NCBI GenBank assembly: GCA_038246785.1
Contig: JBBRVP010000001.1
Location: 103,657-167,656, forward strand
Length of the DNA stretch: 64,000 nt
Source: JBBRVP01 sp038246785
GTDB lineage: Bacteria > Actinomycetota > Actinomycetes > Jiangellales > Jiangellaceae
Reading direction: 5' to 3'
Shown here: piece by piece, positions 47,443 to 55,977 of the stretch
Numbering within the stretch: the first letter of the stretch is position 1
Layout of the letters: the number at the start of each line of letters is the position of its first letter
Notes under the pieces: generated by a model
Told to the model about the DNA's origin: nothing
The model's input: only the letters and a program-made list of their open reading frames with translations
Database searches by the model: none
Translations under genes and position numbers: made by a program

Positions 47443-48452
47443 GCCGCCCGGGCGCGGCCCGGCCGCTGGGCGGCCCCTACTTCGAGGACCTGACGCCCGG
47501 GCAGATCCTCGACGACGCCCCCGCGCTGACGCTGACGCCGGGCCACGCCGCGCTGCACCAGGCGATCGCCGGCGACCGGCTGCGGCTCGCCCTCGACGCC
47601 CCCCTCTGCGCAGCAGTCACCGGCGCCGCCACGCCGCTCGCCCACCCCAACCTCGTCTGCGACGTCGCGATCGGCCAGTCCACCGGCTTCACGCAGCGGG
47701 TGCGGGCCAACCTCTTCTACCGCGGCCTGGTCCTGCAGCGCCCCCTGTTCATCGGCGACACGCTGCGCACAACGACCACGGTCGTCGCGATGAAGCAGAA
47801 CCGGGTACGCCCGGACGCGCCCGCCACCGGGCTCGTGGCGCTGCGCATCACGACAGTCGACCAGGAGGGCCGGCCCGTGCTGGACTTCTGGCGCTGCCCG
47901 ATGCTGCCGTTGCGCGACCGCGACGCCGCCACCGGACACGCCGACTCCTTCGACGACATCCCCGACGAGCTCGACCCGGCCGCCGTGGACGCGGCCGTCC
48001 CGGCCTGGGACCTCTCGCCGCTGCGCAAGAGCGCCCCCGGCCCGTACGGCGCCGACCTCGAGCCCGGGACGGTGTTCGACCTGGAGGCGGGCGAGACCGT
48101 GAGCGCCGCGGCGGAGCTCGTACGGCTCACGCTCAACCTCGCGACTGCGCACACGGACGCCACGACCACGGAGCACGGCCGCCGGCTCGTCTATGGCGGG
48201 CACACCATCTCCGTCGCCGCCGCGCACGCGAGCCGCGGCCTGCCGGCGCTGGCCACCATCGTGGCGTGGCAGCGCTGCGACCACGTGGGACCGGTCTTCG
48301 AGGGCGACGTGCTGCGCACCACGCTGCACGTGGAGCACGTGCGCCCCGCAGGCGACGGTGCACTGGCGCAGCTACGGGCCGAGGTCACGACGGCACGCGA
48401 GGACGGTGAATCGCCCGTGCTCGACTGGCGCTTCGTCGGACTGCTCGCCTGA
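47439..48452 (+). CDS. Bidomain MaoC-like hydratase, possible mesaconyl-C4-CoA hydratase
   Basis: This is a 337-residue protein with two hot-dog halves. The first has PYFEDLTPGQILDDAPALTL, HPNLVCDVAIGQSTG and LFIGDTLRTTTTVVAMKQNR. The second has RLTLNLATAHTDATTTEHGR, RLVYGGHTISVAAAHASRG and FEGDVLRTTLHVEHVRPAGD. It fits acyl-CoA hydratases of the MaoC group. With an Mct-like transferase downstream and a CitE-like lyase upstream, 3-methylfumaryl-CoA (mesaconyl-C4-CoA) hydration to citramalyl-CoA is the likely reaction. Confidence 0.85.
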   Translation: MSRPGAARPLGGPYFEDLTPGQILDDAPALTLTPGHAALHQAIAGDRLRLALDAPLCAAVTGAATPLAHPNLVCDVAIGQSTGFTQRVRANLFYRGLVLQRPLFIGDTLRTTTTVVAMKQNRVRPDAPATGLVALRITTVDQEGRPVLDFWRCPMLPLRDRDAATGHADSFDDIPDELDPAAVDAAVPAWDLSPLRKSAPGPYGADLEPGTVFDLEAGETVSAAAELVRLTLNLATAHTDATTTEHGRRLVYGGHTISVAAAHASRGLPALATIVAWQRCDHVGPVFEGDVLRTTLHVEHVRPAGDGALAQLRAEVTTAREDGESPVLDWRFVGLLA

Positions 48453-48471
48453 CGGCTCAGGGAGGAACGGC

Positions 48472-49680
48472 GTGAACGGCATCCTGGACGGCCTGCGCGT
48501 GGTCGAGGGCTCGGCGTTCGTCGCCGCGCCGCTCGGTGGCATGACGCTCTCGCAGCTCGGGGCCGACGTCATCCGCTTCGACCCGATCGGCGGCGGGCTG
48601 GACTACCGCCGGTGGCCGGTGACCGACAAGGGGGACTCGCTGTTCTGGGCGGGGCTGAACAAGGGCAAGCGCTCGATCCAGATCGACGTACGGTCCCCCG
48701 AGGGCAAGGAGCTCATCGCCGAGCTGATCGCTGCCGCCGGCCTGTTCCTCACCAACTTCCCGATGGGCGGCTGGCTCGGCTACGACCGGCTGCGCGGGCG
48801 GCGTGAGGACCTCGTGATGGTCGGCGTGCAGGGCAACCGCGACGGTTCCTCCGAGCTCGACTACACCGTCAACCCGTCGACCGGGTTCCCGTGGGCGACC
48901 GGCCCGCGCAACCTGTCCGTACCGTTCAACCACCTGTTGCCCGCGTGGGACGCGATCACCGGCATGCTCGCCGCCAACGGACTGCTTGCCGCGGAGCGGC
49001 ACCGCACGCTCACCGGTGAGGGGCAGCTGGTCACCGTCGCGCTGTCCGACGTCGCTTTCTGGATGGTCGGAAACCTCGGGAAGATCGCGGAGGTGCAGGT
49101 CAACGGGCACGAGCGGGTCAAGGACGGCAACTACCTCTACGGCGCCTTCGGCCGCGACTTCGGCACCAAGGACGGCCGGCGGGTCATGGTCGTGGCACTC
49201 ACGCCGAGGCAGTGGAAAGCGCTCGTCGTCGCGACCGGCCTACACGAGGAGTTCGCCACCATCGGCCGGATGCTGGGCGTCTCGCTCGACGAGCAGGGCG
49301 GGCGCTACGCGGCGCGCGAGATCATCGGCGCCACCCTGCGGCCGTGGGTGCTCAGGCACACGCTCGCGGAGCTGCGGGTTGTCTTCGACACCCACGGCGT
49401 GTCGTGGAGCGTCTACCAGACCTTCCGCCAGCTCGTCGAGGAGGATCCGCGCTGCTCGCCGGCCAACCCGGTCTTCGCGGAGGTGGAGCAGCCGGGGATC
49501 GGCCGGTATCTCATGCCCGGATCGCCGCTGGACTTCGGCGCCGCCGACCGCCTCCCCCCGCGGCGCGCCCCGGTGCTCGGCGAGCACACCGACGAGGTCC
49601 TGGCCGACCTGCTCGGGCTGGCGGACTCCGAGATCGGGCGCCTGCACGACGCCGGCGTGGTCGCCGGCCCGGCGGGCTGA
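48472..49680 (+). CDS. mct: Class III CoA-transferase, likely mesaconyl-CoA C1-C4 transferase
   Basis: This is a 402-residue CaiB/BaiF-family protein. GLRVVEGSAFVAAPLGGMTL, SQLGADVIRFDPIGGGLDYR, DYTVNPSTGFPWATGP, FGRDFGTKDGRRVMVVALTP and VEQPGIGRYLMPGSPLDFGA agree closely with what I recall of Chloroflexus Mct (2-methylfumaryl-CoA isomerase), an intramolecular CoA transferase of the 3-hydroxypropionate bicycle. Asp160 in PAWDAITGM aligns with the catalytic Asp of the family. GTG has GGAGG 7 bases upstream and lies 19 bp after the MaoC gene. The close match is from memory and needs alignment. Confidence 0.82.
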   Translation: MNGILDGLRVVEGSAFVAAPLGGMTLSQLGADVIRFDPIGGGLDYRRWPVTDKGDSLFWAGLNKGKRSIQIDVRSPEGKELIAELIAAAGLFLTNFPMGGWLGYDRLRGRREDLVMVGVQGNRDGSSELDYTVNPSTGFPWATGPRNLSVPFNHLLPAWDAITGMLAANGLLAAERHRTLTGEGQLVTVALSDVAFWMVGNLGKIAEVQVNGHERVKDGNYLYGAFGRDFGTKDGRRVMVVALTPRQWKALVVATGLHEEFATIGRMLGVSLDEQGGRYAAREIIGATLRPWVLRHTLAELRVVFDTHGVSWSVYQTFRQLVEEDPRCSPANPVFAEVEQPGIGRYLMPGSPLDFGAADRLPPRRAPVLGEHTDEVLADLLGLADSEIGRLHDAGVVAGPAG

Positions 49681-50390
49681 GTCGGTGGCGGCGGGCGCTC
49701 GGGGCCGGGCTCCGCCGGACGTGCTCCGCCGGAGGTGGCCGCCCGGACGTGCCCTGCCGGACGTTGCCGTGCCGCCTCGACCCACACTCGTCATTTCTCG
49801 GCGGCCGTCTGGGGCGGCGGTGGCGGCTCTGGCGTTACCAGCGTCGCGAGTGTGGGGTGAGTAGTCGCCGGGATCGGCAGTGGTGGCCCGGTACGAGGCA
49901 CGAGCGACCTGCCGCCGCACCGCCGCCGCCTCGCACCCCACGTCCCGATGTCCCCCCGGGATCTTGAGGCAGCCCCGCCGTCATGGCCGCACCTCCGCCT
50001 CATGATCACGGAGGCCATGGCAATCTTGAGACAGATCGGCGCCCATAGGGGCGGAAACGTCGGTAGATCCAGACGCCGCTCGCGCGCCTGACCAGCTGCG
50101 GGTCTCGAAGCGGCCGCCACCGCCGAGGCCGAACATTGAGGTGCGTCCAGCACACGCCACCCCAGCAGCGCGTCTGGCCCATCCGCTCGGAAGCGGAATG
50201 CGACGCTTCCTCACCGTGTGTGGACGACCTTGCACCGACGCGCATGACGCGTCGGTGGGGGGGCCATGCGGGTCGACGCGACGGATCGCGCCGTAGATCT
50301 GGCGCGTCGCGGGAGCCAGGCGCTACGGTCCGCTCCGGCACCGCGCCCGACCAGACCGGTCGGCGGTCAGGGCCCAAGGGGAGGCAGCAC
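49681..50390. other. Gene-free 710-bp stretch before the BNR-type gene
   Basis: I find no supported coding frame here. From the left it holds imperfect GCCGGACGTG repeats (49715-49765), the inverted repeat 49781-49856, and two partly matching ATCTTGAG-(G/A)-CAG segments (about 49961-49971 and 50022-50032). The last signal is a GTCGGTAGATCC motif (50059-50070), shared with 55856-55903. The right end should contain the promoter of the 50391 gene. Confidence 0.6.
49781..49856. repeat. Inverted-repeat element with CCCACACTCG ends
   Basis: CCCACACTCG (49781-49790) and CGAGTGTGGG (49847-49856) are perfect 10-bp inverted ends around a 56-bp GC-rich loop. The size and layout resemble the elements at 8294 and 25455, but the end sequence differs. 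Confidence 0.6.
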
Positions 50391-52904
50391 ATGTCGGTCC
50401 GCGGACGACGGGCGACGATCGCCCTGACCGGACTCGCAGCAGTGGCACTGGCGATGAGCGTCCCGGCGGCGTCGGCGACGGGCGGGTCCAAGCTCCCGCC
50501 GTCCGCCCAGCGCCAGATCCGGGCGCTGGTCAACGGCACCAACGGACATCTGGGCAGCGAGCCCGCGCCGGCGGCGCGGGCAGAGGGCCGGGGCGAGCCC
50601 GAGGGTGACGCGCTCGAGATCGCCGACCGGGCCGAGCAGTACTCCTGGATGCGCACCGCTCCCGCCGATGAGGTCCCCGCGGCTGCTTTGGCATCGGCCC
50701 GCCGCCAGGCGGCTCGGATGCCCGTCACCCAGGCGCCGTGGCGCGAGCTCACCCACCAGCCGTACCAGGCCGAGCCCAAGGGCTACACCGACCCCTACTG
50801 GAGCAACGACGGCGCCGGCTTCGGCCTCGTCTCCGGCCGGGCCACCGCGCTCACCGTGGCCCGCGGTGCCGTCTATGCCGGTGCCGCCGACGGCGGGGTG
50901 TGGCGCAGCACCAACGCCGGCCGCACCTGGAAGCCGGTCTACGACGGCGGCACGAGCATCTCCGTCGGCGCCCTGCTCACCGGCCCGGACGGGTCGGTGT
51001 GGCTCGGCACGGGCGAGGCCAACACCAGCTCCGACGCCTACTCCGGGCAGGGCGTCTACCGCAGCCGGGACCGGGGCCGGACCTGGCACAAGCTCGGCGG
51101 CCACGCACTCGACGGTGCCGAGATCTACTACCTCAAGGCCAGCCCGGACGGGCACGTGTTCGCGGCCACGACCCGAGGGCTCTACCGCATCTCCGCCAGC
51201 GGCGCGGGTCGGTGGCAGCAGGTGCTCGCTCCGGTCTACGGCGACGGCCCGTACGACAACCACGTGACTGACGTCGTCGTCCGGCCCGGCACCGGTGGCA
51301 AGGTCGTGCTCGCAGCGGCGGCGTGGCGCAACGGGGCGTCCTACAACGGGTTCTACGTCTCGACCAAGCACGGGCGTCCGGGCACCTTCACCAAGATCAC
51401 GCCGACCGGCGACATCGACGCGGCAGACATCGGACGTACGACGCTGGCCTACGCCCCCGACGGCTCCGCCCTCTACGCGCTGGTGGAGTCGCCGGCCCTG
51501 CTCCTCGCCGGCGCCGCCACCAACCTGCAGGGCGTCTACAAGGTCACCGGCGGCGACCCGGCCGGTCCGTACGCCAAGATCGCCGACTCGGCCTCGCTGG
51601 GCGCGTCCGGCTCGGCCCTGGAGAACCTGCCCGGCTACCACGTCGGCGTGCAGTCCTGGTACAACCAGGTGCTCGCCGTCGACCCGAACGACTACCAGCA
51701 CGTCTACGTCAGCCTCGAGGAGGTCTTCGAGACCCGCGACGGCGGCGCGAGTTTCACCACTGCAAGCCCGTACTGGAACTACGGCCTCGCCTGCGGAGCC
51801 TCCTGCCCGAAGACCACGCACCCAGACCAGCACGCGCTGTACGTCGCCGGTGGTCAGATCTGGATCGGCAACGACGGCGGCATTTACCGCCGGCCGCTGG
51901 CTGCCTCCGGCTACGGGCACTGGGCCAACCTCAACGCCACCATCCACAGCCTGCAGTACTACGGCGCGGGCTCCGGTCGCATGCCGCGACGCGGGCTGGC
52001 GTTCTGGGGTGGCCTGCAGGACAACGGCACCTCGGTGCTCTTCGGGGCGAATGCTCGCCGGATGATCGAGCCGGCGGGCGGCGACGGCGGTCAGGTGCTC
52101 GTCGACCCGGTCGACGGGACCAACGCAGTCGGGGAGTACGTCTACCTCGACATGTACCTGACCACCGACGGCGGGCACTCCTTCCGTGACATCGCGCCTC
52201 CGGACAGCCCGGACGGGCTGGCGCGGTTCATCGCACCGTTCGTGGCCGACGTCAACGACCCGGACCACTGGGTCGCCGGCGGCCAGCACGTGTGGGACGA
52301 CACCCGTGCCTGGCAGACGGTGTGCAACTCCTCGGCCTGCGACTGGGCCGAGGCGCACGACCTGGGCGCCGGCAACGTCGCCACCGCGCTGGCCGTCAAC
52401 GGCGACACGACGTACGCGGCCTGGGTCGGCGGCGGCGGCAACCCCAGCCCGGCGTTCGCCAGCGGGATCGACACCAACTACGGCGGCACGTGGCACCGGA
52501 TCACTGCGGCGAACCTGCCGCAGCGCTACCTTGCCGGGCTGCAGGTCGACTCGGCCGACCCGGCGCACGTGTTCGCGGTCTACAACGGCTACTCCCGCCG
52601 CTGGATCGAGGGCGGTGGCGTCGGTCACGTGTTCGAGTCTCGTGACGGCGGGGCGCACTGGAAGGACATCTCCGGCAACCTGCCCGACATCGGCGGCGAC
52701 GACCTCGTGCTGTCCGGCCACTCGCTGGTCCTCGCCACGGACATCGGTGTCTTCGTGAGCGCCCAGGCGCGCCCGCAGCGCTGGTCGAGGCTGGGCTCGT
52801 CTCTGCCGCACAGCTCGGTGAACGACCTGTCGGTGACGCCGGGCGGCAACCGGATCGTCGCGGCAACGCATGGCCGCGGCCTGTGGGTGACGCCGGCCCG
52901 GTGA
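50391..52904 (+). CDS. Large secreted BNR/VPS10-type beta-propeller protein
   Basis: This is an 837-residue protein with a signal peptide (GRRATIALTGLAAVALAMSV, cleavage after ASA). The mature region carries repeated BNR/Asp-box-like motifs: GGVWRSTNAGRTWKPVYDGG, GVYRSRDRGRTWHKLGG, VFETRDGGASFTTASPYWNY, LTTDGGHSFRDIAPPD and FESRDGGAHWKDISGNLPD. These predict one or two beta-propellers, as in sialidase-like or sortilin-like glycan-binding proteins. No catalytic Asp-Tyr-Glu sialidase set was recognised, so binding or scaffold function is as likely as hydrolysis. GGGGAGG precedes the ATG. Confidence 0.85.
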   Translation: MSVRGRRATIALTGLAAVALAMSVPAASATGGSKLPPSAQRQIRALVNGTNGHLGSEPAPAARAEGRGEPEGDALEIADRAEQYSWMRTAPADEVPAAALASARRQAARMPVTQAPWRELTHQPYQAEPKGYTDPYWSNDGAGFGLVSGRATALTVARGAVYAGAADGGVWRSTNAGRTWKPVYDGGTSISVGALLTGPDGSVWLGTGEANTSSDAYSGQGVYRSRDRGRTWHKLGGHALDGAEIYYLKASPDGHVFAATTRGLYRISASGAGRWQQVLAPVYGDGPYDNHVTDVVVRPGTGGKVVLAAAAWRNGASYNGFYVSTKHGRPGTFTKITPTGDIDAADIGRTTLAYAPDGSALYALVESPALLLAGAATNLQGVYKVTGGDPAGPYAKIADSASLGASGSALENLPGYHVGVQSWYNQVLAVDPNDYQHVYVSLEEVFETRDGGASFTTASPYWNYGLACGASCPKTTHPDQHALYVAGGQIWIGNDGGIYRRPLAASGYGHWANLNATIHSLQYYGAGSGRMPRRGLAFWGGLQDNGTSVLFGANARRMIEPAGGDGGQVLVDPVDGTNAVGEYVYLDMYLTTDGGHSFRDIAPPDSPDGLARFIAPFVADVNDPDHWVAGGQHVWDDTRAWQTVCNSSACDWAEAHDLGAGNVATALAVNGDTTYAAWVGGGGNPSPAFASGIDTNYGGTWHRITAANLPQRYLAGLQVDSADPAHVFAVYNGYSRRWIEGGGVGHVFESRDGGAHWKDISGNLPDIGGDDLVLSGHSLVLATDIGVFVSAQARPQRWSRLGSSLPHSSVNDLSVTPGGNRIVAATHGRGLWVTPAR

Positions 52905-52910
52905 TGCCAC

Positions 52911-52990
52911 GACGGTGACCACTGTCGCTGCCGCGACGATGACCACTGTCGCGGTCGCGACGATGACCACTGTCGCCGCGGCGACGGTGA
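52911..52990. repeat. 24-bp tandem repeat after the BNR-type gene
   Basis: Three copies of a 24-bp unit with core GATGACCACTGTCGC (52911-52934, 52935-52958, 52959-52982) are followed by a partial copy. The array begins 6 bp after the stop. It could encode MTTVA-type octapeptides but has no gene-like context. Confidence 0.7.
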
Positions 52991-53077
52991 CGGCCGTGCC
53001 GGTTCCCCCGAGCCGATCCGGGTCGGGGGAACCGGCGGCTGCCCCGCTGCGTCAGAGCAGCACGCAGAGCGAGGGCG

Positions 53078-53821
53078 GTGACGGCGGTGCGTACGGGATC
53101 CTGGTCGACCGCGGGCCGGTGCGTGCTCGGCGTCGCGGTCGTGGTCGTTCTCGGCGGCTGCGCGGCATCCGGCGAGACCGGCGCGGTGGTGTCGGCGTCG
53201 CCAGGGGTGGCTCGGGCGAACTCTTCGCCACCCGAGTCGAGCGACCCGGGGCCGGAGCCGGCCGGTACGCCGCCCGCGACCCCTTCGGCGACGCCGTCGG
53301 CGACCCAGCCCGTCGGACCGTCGGCGACCCCTTCGGGCACGGCCATCCGGACGCCGCCGCAGACGCCGCCCGGGATGGGTAGGTCGCTGGAACAGGCCCG
53401 CGTGCTGGATGCCCTCGCCACCGCTGTCGCCCGCGCGGTGGGCGGTTCGACCGGCGCGGTCGCCATCGTCGATGCCCCGATCAGCCTGGGCTGCCTGCCG
53501 ACCGCGGACGCGGAGAATCCGGTCGACCCGGTGCGCGGTCACGCCCTGTGCGCCGCTTCACCGGGCGAGCTCACGCTCGGCGACGACGGACGATCCGCGC
53601 TGCGCCGGGCCTTGCTCGGGCGGATCGTCACGTTCGTCGGCGCGCCGGACGCGCGCGAATCGGCCGATGTCGTGGTCACCCCGGTGGCCGTGGACGTCGG
53701 CACCCGCCGCGCCGAGGTCGGGCTGCTGCTCGACGACCGCCAGCCCACGCGGGCGGTGAGAGTCGAGCTGCACCGGATCGACGGACGGTGGGTCGCCGGG
53801 CCTGCATACGGTCCTCGCTGA
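53078..53821 (+). CDS. Putative lipoprotein with Pro/Thr-rich linker
   Basis: This 247-residue protein is of unknown function. The N-terminus RCVLGVAVVVVLGGCAASGE contains a lipobox (LGGC), so it should be exported and lipid-anchored. A Pro/Ser/Thr-rich linker (about 55-100) leads to a compact C-terminal domain (MGRSLEQARVLDALATAVAR to the end) with IVTFVGAPDARESADVVVTP and AVRVELHRIDGRWVAGPAYG. GTG 53078 has GAGGG just before it. No pathway link is visible. Confidence 0.7.
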   Translation: MTAVRTGSWSTAGRCVLGVAVVVVLGGCAASGETGAVVSASPGVARANSSPPESSDPGPEPAGTPPATPSATPSATQPVGPSATPSGTAIRTPPQTPPGMGRSLEQARVLDALATAVARAVGGSTGAVAIVDAPISLGCLPTADAENPVDPVRGHALCAASPGELTLGDDGRSALRRALLGRIVTFVGAPDARESADVVVTPVAVDVGTRRAEVGLLLDDRQPTRAVRVELHRIDGRWVAGPAYGPR

Positions 53822-53824
53822 CCG

Positions 53825-53861
53825 GCCGGCTCGACCGACCCTCGGGCGTGCCCAAGCCGGC
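53825..53861. terminator. Stem-loop between convergent genes
   Basis: GCCGGCT (53825-53831) pairs with AGCCGGC (53855-53861) in the 49-bp gap between the lipoprotein gene and the convergent CBS gene. It may serve both sides. The long 23-base loop makes this uncertain. Confidence 0.35.
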
Positions 53862-53870
53862 TGTGAGCTC

Positions 53871-54293
53871 TCAGTCCGCGGGCTGGGGTACCGGCTCGTG
53901 GAGCATGACACGCACGACGTCGCGGATCGACACCATGCCGATGACGCGTTCGTCCGTGCGGATGGGCATGTGACGTACCCCGGCGTCGAGCATCGTGCGG
54001 CCCACCTCGACGATCGGGTCGCTCGGCGCGGCCCAAACCGTGTCGAACGTCATGACGTCGCTGGTCGAGACATCCGCGGGATCGGCTCCCTCGGCGATGG
54101 CACGCACGATGTCGCGCTCGGACACGATGCCGACTGGGACGTCCTGGTGCAGAACCAGGAGGGCGCCGACTTCGTCACCGACCAGCGCCTCGGCGATCTC
54201 GCGGAGCGACGCGTCCTCGGAGACGGTGGCCACGGGCCGGGCCACGAGCGAGCGGACAGCGTCCGTGGCGAGTGGAGCTGTCTGGCTTGGCAT
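53871..54293 (-). CDS. Tandem CBS-domain protein
   Basis: This is a 140-residue protein made of two CBS repeats: VRSLVARPVATVSEDASLRE with VGIVSERDIVRAIAEGA, and VMTFDTVWAAPSDPIVEVGR with VIGMVSIRDVVRVMLHE. Such pairs bind adenosine ligands and sense energy state. Actinomycete stand-alone pairs are often dormancy- or stress-regulated (Hrp1-like). ATG at 54293 has GGGGA about 9 bases upstream; longer upstream frame is not needed. Confidence 0.9.
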   Translation of the reverse strand: MPSQTAPLATDAVRSLVARPVATVSEDASLREIAEALVGDEVGALLVLHQDVPVGIVSERDIVRAIAEGADPADVSTSDVMTFDTVWAAPSDPIVEVGRTMLDAGVRHMPIRTDERVIGMVSIRDVVRVMLHEPVPQPAD

Positions 54294-54456
54294 GAGGCCA
54301 TCCCCTTTCGCATCCCCGTGGATCGATCGTCGGCCCCGCTCGGTGCCGGAGCGTCCCCGTACCATCGAGCATTGACACCGCTCGGGTCGGTCCACAGAGT
54401 CGTTGGTCCCGCGACGTCCTGGGCTCGACCGGGTGCCAGCCCGGGACCGCGGCCGC

Positions 54457-55764
54457 TCAGCCCCGCCAGCAGTGCGGCAGCGCCGGCGTCCAGCTCCAGC
54501 GGGAGCTGTCGGCGACGTAGTAGTCCGCCACCCAGGTGCCGGTGTCCAGCCGGTCCCAGACGCGCGAGGTGCCGACCAGCGTGCCCACCGACTGGCAGCG
54601 CACCCAGGCCAGGGAGCCGTAGTCGATCCGCCATACCGCCGGGTAGCCCGATCCCGGCCCCTGCCGCGTGACGAGCCCGCTGGTCGCCATCGTGTGGAAC
54701 GGGTAGCCGCAGGCGGGCAGCGGCGCGCTGTAGCCGGTGCTCGACGGCGTCGACAGGTAGCGGTCGGTGACCCAGTTGCCGTCCAAGAGCCGGTCCCAGA
54801 CGGCGGTCGGACCGACCGGCTGCGAGACCATCTGGCACAGGATGTGCACCGTGCTCCCCGCGGCGTACGTGCGCGCCACCGCGTAGCGCGAGGAGGGGCC
54901 TGCCCGTCCGTTGAGCGCGATGCTGCTGGTCACCTGGTAGGGGAGGGCGACGGTGGCCGTGGGCGCGTCGAAGCGGTCGCTGTCGACCTCGATGCTGACC
55001 CCGCGCCACGTCTCCGTGTGCGGTCCGCGGTACTGCTTGGCCCGTTGGTGGCGGGTCCACCTGGTGTCGGGGACGGTGGGCCAGCCGGTCAGCGCGGAGC
55101 TGGCGTCCCAGCGGGCGATCCAGACGGCGTCGGGACGGGCGTAGAAGTTCGAGGAGAACACGGCCGCCAGGTCCCGGGCGCCGGAGTTCTGATGGACGTA
55201 GGTGCCGGCGAGGTAGCCCTGCCGGTGCAACTCCTTCGTCCAGGAGGACAGGAAGCGTAAGACGCCGCCGCGGCAGGACGCGTCGCCGGTCGCGTAGTGC
55301 TCCATGTCGTAGTAGATGGCCGAGCCCCTGCGCATCCCGAGCCGCGTGGCGTCGGCGATCGCCGAGCGCGCTGCGGCAGTGCCCTGGCTCGCGGCCGAGG
55401 CGTTGCTGATGTGCAGCGAGTTGGGTCGGAACGTGCAGCTGGCCTGGCGATCGAGGAAGACGGGGACGACCCGCCAGCCGCCGGCGGCCACGGCCGACAC
55501 CCAACCGGCGGTCAGCTGCGGCTGTGCGCAACTGCGCTCCCGGCCGCCGATGTACGCCACGACGCCGCGGTAGGGCGAGGCCTTCCACGCTGTCAGCGCC
55601 GTTACGGACGGTGCCGTGCAGGTGTCGAAGGCGTACCCGGTCAGCGTGGTGGCGGTCGACGCGAAGGGGTAGCCGATGACGGTCTGCGGCTCGGCGGCTG
55701 CAGGTGGCGCCAGACCCAGCCCCGCGAGGAGCAGCATGCCGGCGAGGACAACGCGCGTACGCAT
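54457..55764 (-). CDS. Secreted DUF1906 (Rv2525c-like) protein with SH3-like repeats
   Basis: This is a 435-residue protein. A signal peptide (VVLAGMLLLAGLGLAPPAAA) is followed by a glycoside-hydrolase-like DUF1906 TIM barrel: TLTGYAFDTCTAPSVTALTA, RGVVAYIGGRERSC, RVVPVFLDRQA, GSAIYYDMEHYATGDASC with acidic residues, and WIARWDASSAL. Two C-terminal SH3-like modules follow (LNGRAGPSSRYAVARTYAAG; VTRQGPGSGYPAVWRIDYGS), each with VWDRL and WV(T/A)D(R/Y)Y. It is probably a cell-wall-associated hydrolase-like protein. ATG 55764 has GGAGG 5-6 bases upstream. Confidence 0.88.
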   Translation of the reverse strand: MRTRVVLAGMLLLAGLGLAPPAAAEPQTVIGYPFASTATTLTGYAFDTCTAPSVTALTAWKASPYRGVVAYIGGRERSCAQPQLTAGWVSAVAAGGWRVVPVFLDRQASCTFRPNSLHISNASAASQGTAAARSAIADATRLGMRRGSAIYYDMEHYATGDASCRGGVLRFLSSWTKELHRQGYLAGTYVHQNSGARDLAAVFSSNFYARPDAVWIARWDASSALTGWPTVPDTRWTRHQRAKQYRGPHTETWRGVSIEVDSDRFDAPTATVALPYQVTSSIALNGRAGPSSRYAVARTYAAGSTVHILCQMVSQPVGPTAVWDRLLDGNWVTDRYLSTPSSTGYSAPLPACGYPFHTMATSGLVTRQGPGSGYPAVWRIDYGSLAWVRCQSVGTLVGTSRVWDRLDTGTWVADYYVADSSRWSWTPALPHCWRG

Positions 55765-55855
55765 GGCAGCCTCCAGTGCTCGCCTCAGCATCCGCCGCCA
55801 GCGTGGCCGCAGCAAGGGGAACCTGCACCTCTCGCGCACCGGGCGTCCCATCGGC

Positions 55856-55903
55856 GATCTACCGACGGGTGCGCACCCAAGGGCGCGAAGCTGTCGGTAG
55901 ATC
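55856..55903. repeat. Inverted repeat GATCTACCGAC/GTCGGTAGATC
   Basis: Perfect 11-bp arms (55856-55866 and 55893-55903) surround a 26-base loop. It lies between the DUF1906 start and the sdhB end. The right arm plus flanking bases recur at about 50040-50071 (GTCGGTAGATCCA preceded by a similar GCGCCC-GGGGCG stretch), so this looks like a dispersed element. Confidence 0.65.
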
Positions 55904-55977
55904 CATGCACGGCGAGGCTCGACGAGGCGGGACGGCTCGCCAGGTCGCCGTACCCCAGGCGCCTGCTGCGGTGAGCG

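Noticed and set aside
50367..52970. 867-codon open frame antisense to the BNR-type gene
   Set aside because: It has no motif and a Val/Arg/Gly-rich composition typical of antisense frames. The plus strand has a signal peptide and BNR motifs.
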